The notes beneath the pieces are model-generated. The model saw only the letters and a list, made by a program, of their open reading frames with translations. It was not told where the DNA came from and did no database searches. Positions 57,059 to 64,000 of a stretch of DNA of 64,000 bases are shown one piece after another. A program made the position numbers and the translations under genes. Positions within the stretch are counted from its first letter, which is position 1. Each line of letters begins with the position of its first letter. The stretch lies in contig VSJF01000012.1 in assembly GCA_009739215.1 (NCBI GenBank), positions 434,001 to 498,000 on the forward strand. The letters are read 5' to 3'. The stretch comes from Floccularia luteovirens (Eukaryota; Basidiomycota; Agaricomycetes; Agaricales; Squamanitaceae).

Positions 57059-59272
57059 ATGCACATCACCCTCGTTTTTATCTTTGCGTTAATCGCATTT
57101 TGTCAAGCCTATGTAATCCCTATTCGTCGTATCAAAATGCACAATTACCATGATGGAGCAAGTTCGACTGACAACCATGCACGAATTGCTCGAGATCTCC
57201 TTCAGTCGCAGTCTTCCGGAAGTCTTCCATCATCATCATCATCAGCAACAATATCCGCCAGTAGCTTTGTTCCTACCGAAGGTTCAACAAGTTTATCTTA
57301 TGAAGCCTTGCCTACTGCGATTTCAGTATCTGACACACCGGCCAGTGCTACATCAACTTCCGCTCTTGAAACTTTGGCGCAAACCATAAACTCTCAATCC
57401 GTCCCTTCTAATACTGCCTCATCGGTTTTGCCTTCTACTACTGCCATAGAATCAATCCCTTCACCATCTACACCACCTGTGGATGCTGATGGCTCACGGA
57501 AATATGTCGTTGCGCACCATATGGTCGGTAATACATTCCCATACACTGTACAGGATTGGAAGGATGATATCACTCTTGCTCATGCTTCTGGTCTCGATGG
57601 ATTTGCGCTGAACGTCGGTATAGATGATTGGCAGCCAGCTCGAGTTGCTGACGCGTAAGCTCATCCTTTTTGGCTCTGAGAACTTGATTTCACCATACTT
57701 TATAGATATGAAGCAGCCAAACAGTCCGGCCTCGACTTTAAGCTATTTTTATCCCTTGATATGGCGTAAGTAATAGATGGTTTAATGCCAGTATTGTTAT
57801 TAATCCTTGACTCTAGATCCCTCCCGTGCGGGTCGCCTCAGGATGCACAGACATTGCGCACATTCGTCAACGCCAACGCAGACCACCCAAACCAAATGCG
57901 ATACAATTCTCGTACCTTTGTCTCAACATTTGCGGGGGAAGCTTGCACTTTTGGTCAAGCAAGCGTACCAGAAGGATGGAAAACTCAGTTTGTTAACCAT
58001 CCGGAGCTTCAAGGCAAAATCTACTTTGTTCCCGCTTTCTTCATCGATCCTGCTAAATTCAATGATTTTGTCGGCGTTATGGATGGTGATTTCAATGTGG
58101 GTGTTTTGTCTACAATCGCGAATATCACGAATGTCATAATTAATGATTCTGTAGTGGAATTCTGGCTGGCCCATTCAACTGACTACATCGTTCGCAAAAT
58201 CACTTCTTTCTCAAACCCCCTCTACAAGCAAGGTTGGAGGAGGAGTCCTCTCCAGTGCTTCTGGCACCCTATCAAACGATGTCGGTGTTATAACCTCAAG
58301 CTTGGACCGACTACAGTCTGCTCTTAGCAAGTTTATTGGCACTACGGATAGCGATAAAGAGCACCTTGACGGCCTGGCAGCTATGTCTGGTGGTGTTCAA
58401 ACTCGTGATGGGGAGGGTGAATCGAAGAGAATGTACATGGGGGCTGCTTCACCATGGTTCTTCACTCACTATGGTGCAGATTCGTTCAACAAGAATGTAT
58501 GTTTAATCTTCTCAATCAGCGTTATTCGTTATATTGAATTCCGTTCCAGTTCATTTTCCTAGCAGATCAACATCTGTATTCCAAACGATGGGAGTCCCTC
58601 ATTGACTCGCGTGACCAGTTTGATGTTGTTGAAGTATTAACATGGAATGATTACGGAGAGTCTCACTATATTGGTCCAATCAAAGGCTCTCAACCAGATA
58701 GTCAAGCCTGGGTGGATGGCATGGAACATATTGGTAAGTGTTACCAGGCGAGGCCCACAGTCGATAGAAACAGAATACTAATTTAATCATTTAGGGTGGC
58801 TGGAACTTACCCAGTATTATGCCACTGCATTCAAAACTGGGCAATACCCCCAAATCCCGAAGGATAAGATTTTCATGTGGTCTCGGCCTCATGCTTGCAA
58901 AGCTACAGCAGCTGACCCCATAGGTCAACCTGATAACTTTGAATTGGTGTGTACTTCACTTTTTTTCACGTTGGACGGGTTGGCTGATATATGCGGCCTC
59001 TTTAGTCAGATGACGCAGTTTGGGCAGTAGTAATGACTACCGAACCTTCCACAGTCATTCTAAAGACATCAGATTCAACATCTCAGACGTTCAACGTGCC
59101 TGCTGGAGTATCAAAACTCTCGATACCTATAACTCCTGGAGGTCGAATGGAAGGAACAATCCAAAGAGACGGCAAAACTATCGTGGAACTGAATCCACAG
59201 GACTTTACATTCCAAGGAAGCCCGCAAAACTACAATTTCAATGCATATGTCGCCACAGCAACTGCTGAGTAA
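57059..59272 (+). CDS. Secreted alpha-1,3-glucanase (mutanase), glycoside hydrolase family 71
   Basis: GH71 enzymes cut alpha-1,3-glucan of fungal walls. The start at 57059 gives a clear signal peptide (MHITLVFIFALIAFCQA). A Ser/Thr-rich segment follows (about residues 40-150), probably O-glycosylated. The catalytic domain begins KYVVAHHMVGNTFPYTVQDWKDDI and continues GLDGFALNVGIDDWQPARVADAY, GLDFKLFLSLDMAS, RTFVSTFAGEACTFG, KIYFVPAFFIDP, FNWNSGWPI, SPWFFTHYGADSFNKN, LYSKRWESLIDSRDQFDVVEVLTWNDYGESHYIGPIKGSQPDS, YATAFKTG and KIFMWSRPHACKATA. A beta-rich C-terminal domain ends at TAA 59272. The N-terminal position of the Ser/Thr tract is unusual, because other GH71 proteins often place such linkers later. 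Several introns include 58096 to about 58155. Confidence 0.93.
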
Positions 59273-59555
59273 CTTTGTGGTTCAAGTCTAACATGTCGTA
59301 TAAAACCCTACGCTTTCATTCGACTTTCTCTCGCAGCCCTGGTGGTGCGTAAATGTTATATATTGCAACAACTCTTATCGTATGTATCACCAAATATGTT
59401 GTGTTATCAAGTACTGTATTGAATAGCATTTTGTATTACTAAATCGAATTACCGCCACGAGAAGCCATTTGCTGCCTTCGATACAATGCAGTGGTAACAA
59501 CTTGATTAAATGACTTAGCAGCATGTGCTGACCCAACTTGCGTGACTTGTGTAGC

Positions 59556-60843
59556 TTAGAAAATGGGTATGAAATCTTGTATCCTATCTTTTGCATCCTG
59601 CGCTATGCACTCTGCAATCCAAGTAATGTTTCGAATCTCCTGCTCCTTCAACTTTATGTAACTATAAAACACTCCGAACTGGAATTGTTGCAAGAACGAT
59701 TGCTTGTTGAGGTCGACCTCCATCCTGAAAAAACGATCCTCCAATGCCGCTCCCAACTCCTCATTAGAACTACCACCACCCTGAGAAGAGGGATCCATGA
59801 AGAATGAACGGTATTCTGATACACCATCGCATGCCTGACGAGCTTGATCCATATCATCTGCTTTAGCAAGTTGATTATTGCCTCCCGGGAACAGAGCTCC
59901 GATTGTTGGGAAGAGTCTGGCTCGCTGCTCTTTAGTCAGCTCTGTGTGGAAGGAGTTAATAGTAATGTTAATAGTCCTTCTATCGGCTTCAAATGAGAGA
60001 ATCTTGTGCATGACATCGGAAGTGGGTGACCCAAGTTCAGTGCAGAAGTTGTAAAAGTCTTCCAGATACGCTTTGTATACTGTGTTACGAATGATTTCGA
60101 TATTTAGATCGTCAAGATCTGTCGCAGCTAGACAATCCCGGAAATATGGTGCTGGTTTAATGTATTAGCAACGATAAAGAAACTGGTCCGCCAAAGCGAC
60201 ATACCTAGCGGTGTTTCAACCAGTACACTTTGATATAACTCTTCAACGTTCGTTGCGACACAAAGCGCAGGCATAGTGTCAAAAACACCAAGAGGGTGGC
60301 ACCGTTCCAGTAGTTCATGGGTATCTCTCTCGTGCAGTGTACCCGTTATCAGTAGTACAACGTTGTCAATCATATACGCATATCTGTAATAACGTGTCGC
60401 TATTATACCCATCACTTGAACCACATCGCTGGGAAAACATACGTGATATAGTCGAGGAACCTGCCCAGCGGTTCTACAGCATTACTCCGCAGGTAATTGA
60501 ATTGGTCGACTAGAATCTGTGTTGCCTTGTCTGATATTGTTGAGGTGGAGAGAGGAAGTGGTTCGTTTGAGAGGAAGGCTCCGTAGTCAGTGGCGGAAAG
60601 TTGAGTTCTGAAATCTTGAAGATAAATGAGGAACGCTGCCGTGAAACTCGATAAGGATCGTACCTTCTAGAGTTTCGCACTGCGTAAGATTTGAGTACTG
60701 GCTTTGGCTAAGGATGCCCGCCTTGTATCCCCGCACGATTCCCTCCATAAAGCCATTGTCAACCTATGGAAACCTTAGGGTAAGTTGAGTTACGAGAACA
60801 AGAAATTGGGATTACTGCTAACATTGAAAAGTAAAGCCTCCAT
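59556..60843 (-). CDS. vma6: V-type ATPase subunit d (Vma6)
   Basis: Subunit d couples the central stalk to the c ring of the vacuolar proton pump. The start at 60841-60843 gives MEALLFNV. Spliced exons give [145 protein letters not shown] and [36 protein letters not shown]. The last exon holds [32 protein letters not shown], and the C-terminus [30 protein letters not shown], with TAA at 59556. All blocks match V-ATPase d, and the length (about 350 residues) is normal. Confidence 0.94.
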
Positions 60844-61252
60844 TTGCCAAAACTACTGTTCAGACGCGTTGTGATTCTCATACTGCGAGCAATTAGATGT
60901 CCCACGCCACATGACAAAGTTTCTATCCCGTGACCTTGACTTACAGTAAATTTCGTTGATCATAACTTTCACAAGTGTATATATACCCTTGTAAGTACTC
61001 CCGTCCTGCAACAGGAATACGTTTCATATGTTTAACCTTAAAGTGTCCGCTATCTGCAGGTAATACATGATATGGCATGAAAAATCTATTCTTATCTGCC
61101 TCTCTAAACGCGAATCTTGCTTGGGAACATGGGGTCCTATGGCGCAATACCTTGATATTGTGGCGAAGTGCCATGACATATATGTACTTATGAAGCAGGT
61201 TGAATCGCTCAACTATTGCTTGCAGTTATATCTACTCTCCATCTAGAGCAGC
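60844..61252. promoter_or_regulatory. Divergent promoter between Vma6 and the MFS permease
   Basis: This 409-bp region holds two overlapping minus-strand ORFs that I judge non-coding. It must contain the promoters of both neighbouring genes. No specific element stands out. Confidence 0.35.
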
Positions 61253-63606
61253 ATGAGCGATTTTAAAACATCGTCCGAGAAGGGATCTGAATCGGCTAAT
61301 GAACAGGGCCAACACAACACGGTGGAAGATCGGAAGCTAGTTTGGAAAGTTGACATTCGGTATGTGCACCTCACAGTTCCTCGATTAGCTATTTCTAATG
61401 CGAAGATTGTGCTTCTAACGCAGTCTAATACCTATCTTGACCTTTTTATATCTTCTGAGCTTTCTCGATCGGTGAGTATTGAGCCAGATTCTCAACACAG
61501 TTAATTCTCTAAGTCGCGGGTTAACAGCACGAACATCGGAAATGCAAAGTACGTCTTTGAGTTTTGAATGAGGGTGACCAATATTCAAGTCAATCAAATT
61601 TAAGAATATTAGGTCTTGCGGCCGTGCGTTTGTAACTGTTACTTCCATTTGTCCCTTAACCCTTGCTTCAGGACTTGAATGTCTCACCATCAGAATATAA
61701 CACCGCATTGGCACTGTATTTCGTGGCATACGTGACGTTTGAAGTACCGGCTAATGTAAGCGTTTGGTATCCAACACTCGTAAAACCCTTACACCTAGTA
61801 AAATCCATCCCAGATTGTGTAGGAAGACAGTTCATAGACTATTCAACTTATCCTTACATCTCCTCAGCTTGAAACAGCTTAATCCGCAGATATGGCTACC
61901 TACACTCACTTTGTTCTGGGGCATCGCTAGCATATGTCAAGGTCTAGTCGTAAACAAGGCAGGTTTGTTCGGTATACGTTTCTGTGCGTCTGGTATTAAT
62001 ATATCTTGAAAGTTACACACTGAGATATCTTCATTCTAGTACTTGGAGCTACTGAAGCGGGTCTTTTTCCTGGTGTCATATATCTTTTCTCTGTTTATTA
62101 CCGCCGCCATGAACGTAGTTGGCGAACTGCTATTTTCTTTGGAGGAGCAGCCTTAGCGGGGGCTTTTGGAGGTTTCTATTACTATCTCGCACGCTGGTGA
62201 CTATCTCATGCCAACAATAGGTATTTTGGCCTTTGCAATTGGGAAAATGGATGGCATAGGTGGTCGGAAAGGCTGGCAATGGTCCATTCAAGTTCTGTGT
62301 TCAAAAGAATACCACTGACTGATGCATGGTTGCTAAAACAGGATCTTTATTCTCGAAGGTCTGCTGACAGTAGCTACGTCCGTGGTAGCATATTTTATCG
62401 TTCCAACTTGGTCGCACAATGCGAAATTCGTATGTCGCTATCCTTCAATAGCAAAACATTTCAGATATATTGATCGCATATACGCAGTTAACAGCAACGG
62501 AGAAGAAACGGCTACTAGCCCGTCTGAATACAGACTCGGACGCTGGAGCTATAGAACACTTTGAATGGTTCTACGTCCGTCAAGCGTTGACGGACCACCT
62601 TGTTTGGGCATATGCCTTGCTATTCCAAGGGTTTGCATTTGTCTTATATTCCCTAAGCTTATTCCTTGTAAGTAGTAGTTTTGGATATCACCAACATTTC
62701 ATTCTCAAAGAACCACTGCTAGCCCACAATTATTGCCGAACTCGGGTTTCAAAGCTGGCAAGCACAATTGTGAGTCTCAAGATCTTAAATTATGAGGCAC
62801 TTTTTGCTAAACATATATTAAAGGATGACTGTCCCACCAAATACATTAGCAAGTTTGTCGATCTGGGGAGCTGTCTGGCTTTCATCTCGTTATAACCGTA
62901 GAGCGCCATTTATTATAGGAGCCGCTGGAGTTGCAATCATAGGTACGAACTCTAGGATCCGAATTTGGTCTTTCTCGTTGAGAGAATCTAATTTGAAAAG
63001 GGTATATCATTCTTATAACAACCAAAACGGGTAAGAAGTTCCTTTTCCAAAATACATGGATACATCACTATTTATACACTTACGGTTTTAGCTGGCGCGC
63101 AGTATGTTGGAGTGCATTTTGCTGCGGCTGGTGTATACACAGGAAACGCCATCCTTCTAAGGTTAACCAGAAAACCTCAAGGTATCTGATTACATAGCTG
63201 ACCTTCCTTCACAACGCATTTTTCAGCTGGCCAGGTGAAAACGTCTCTGCTCAGACGAAACGAGCCGTCGCTGTCGCTATGCAAATTACAATAGGTGATC
63301 TTGGTGCGATTGCTGGGTACGCATGAAAAGGATTCTCACAACTTCTACTAACCTCCATGTCCTTCAAGCGTTCTCATTTATCGGCCAAATCTTTCAGGAA
63401 ACAAATTCCGAACGCCACATATAATATCAATTGGGTATTTAACATTTGCTTCGTTGGTTGCGGTATATCTAGCGGTTTGGATGAATCGGGAAAATAAGAG
63501 GCGCGAAAGATTGCTAGAAGCACCAGAAAGTGTGGATCTACCATCGACAAAAGAAGCTTCCGCAAGGGCGGGAGATAGGGATATACATTACAGATATATG
63601 ATATAA
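61253..63606 (+). CDS. MFS permease, anion:cation symporter type (Dal5/Tna1-like)
   Basis: This family imports carboxylate-type nutrients such as allantoate or nicotinate across the plasma membrane. The start at 61253 gives a hydrophilic N-tail (MSDFKTSSEKGSES). Spliced exons give VDIRLIPILTFLYLLSFLDRTNIGNAK, the classic TM1 block, then LNVSPSEYNTALALYFVAYVTFEVPAN, LPTLTLFWGIASICQGLV and LGATEAGLFPGVIYLFSVYYRRHERSWRTAIFFGGAALAGAFGGILAFAIG. Next are GRKGWQWIFILEGLLTVATSVVAYFIVP, a loop with TATEKKRLLARLNTDSDAG, ALLFQGFAFVLYSLSLFLPTIIAELGF, VPPNTLASLSIWGAVWLSSR and SWPGENVSAQTKRAVAVAMQITIGDLGAIAG. TM12 is YLTFASLVAVYLAVWMN, and TAA is at 63604-63606. A 19-nt exon may join TM1 to DLNVS. Cargo cannot be told from sequence. 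Confidence 0.88.
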
Positions 63607-63847
63607 TAGTTAAGTCCCCAAGAAAGGCCGCCTCGTATCGTAGGGAGTTGCTTAATGATCGTTGATGAGTTTAGGCGATCGCAATGCACATGTGATATTG
63701 GGGGAGAAAGTATGTATGTAAAAAGTAATAATGCGAAAATATGAAAATGCTGGTTCTGATGAAAAGATCAAGCCATGCTAATATCAAAGAAACAAAAAAT
63801 GTCAGAAGAAAAAAATAATGCGAAGAGCGAACGAAATAATGCCATAA

Positions 63848-64000
63848 TCAAATGCTTGGGCCTCTCCGCCTACTGCGTCGAGCCATGTACTCATCGTCAT
63901 CATCATCGCTATACTCTTCCGTGGTTTCTTCCGGACCTTGGCACTTCATACGGTTTTCTAGTTCAATCTTGCGCAACTTCCGTAGATTAATCGTCAATGA
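63848..64000 (-). CDS. 3' end of an unknown gene (runs off the window)
   Basis: Reading the minus strand, an open frame enters at base 64000 and ends at TGA (63848-63850). It encodes SLTINLRKLRKIELENRMKC, then an acidic run EETTEEYSDDDDDEYMARRSRRRGPSI. Alternating basic and acidic low-complexity tails like this occur in nuclear proteins. The family is unknown. Confidence 0.5.
   Translation of the reverse strand, partial: SLTINLRKLRKIELENRMKCQGPEETTEEYSDDDDDEYMARRSRRRGPSI

Overview
The window is nuclear DNA from a filamentous fungus, most likely an Agaricomycete basidiomycete. The genes are split by many short GT-AG introns (mostly about 50-60 nt), lie close together on both strands, and encode typical fungal proteins: ergothioneine synthase Egt1, a CreA/Mig1-type carbon repressor, a QDE-1-type RNA-dependent RNA polymerase, a GH71 alpha-1,3-glucanase and a Dal5/Tna1-like permease. 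I see no intact transposon, virus or CRISPR array. Most models below were built by joining exons by eye, so outer limits are firmer than internal splice sites.

Layout. 1-10.9 kb: 5' part of an unknown minus-strand gene, then smc6, a mitochondrial K+/H+-exchange-related protein, a small doubtful ORF pair, and egt1. 11.1-16.6 kb: gelsolin/fragmin-like gene, a family X DNA polymerase, and divergent from it a SNF5/Sfh1 chromatin remodelling subunit. 18-20.4 kb: the CreA-like repressor, preceded by a long non-coding upstream region. 23.1 kb: an intron-containing tRNA-Cys. 23.3-25.8 kb: a DCAF5/6-like WD40 protein. 25.8-31.2 kb: a decayed coding relic, then queuosine salvage hydrolase, a small unknown gene and an arrestin-like adaptor, all on the minus strand. 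32.1-40.4 kb: the long TPR/MLP nuclear-basket gene, divergent from ribosomal protein uS10 (RPS20), and a small basic protein. 40.8-47.6 kb: a single-pass membrane protein, branched-chain 2-oxoacid dehydrogenase E1 alpha, a ZIP9-like transporter and V-ATPase subunit c. 47.7-54.7 kb: a CCHC zinc-knuckle protein, the RdRP, and divergent from it an unknown protein with a nucleotidyltransferase-like acidic motif. 55-64 kb: a SEC14 lipid-transfer protein, GH71 glucanase, V-ATPase subunit d, an MFS permease and the 3' end of another gene.

The genes do not form one pathway. Functional links are: smc6, Pol X, SNF5 and TPR in chromosome and nuclear maintenance; V-ATPase c and d subunits only about 12 kb apart; and the RdRP beside a predicted nucleotidyltransferase, which recalls the Rdp1-Cid12 partnership of fission yeast but is only a hypothesis here. 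The most striking sequence-level features are microexons of 12, 9 and 13 nt in three conserved genes, one of which encodes the core of the Smc6 Walker A loop; a GC-AG intron; and a Pol X catalytic motif that reads E-V-D instead of D-x-D.
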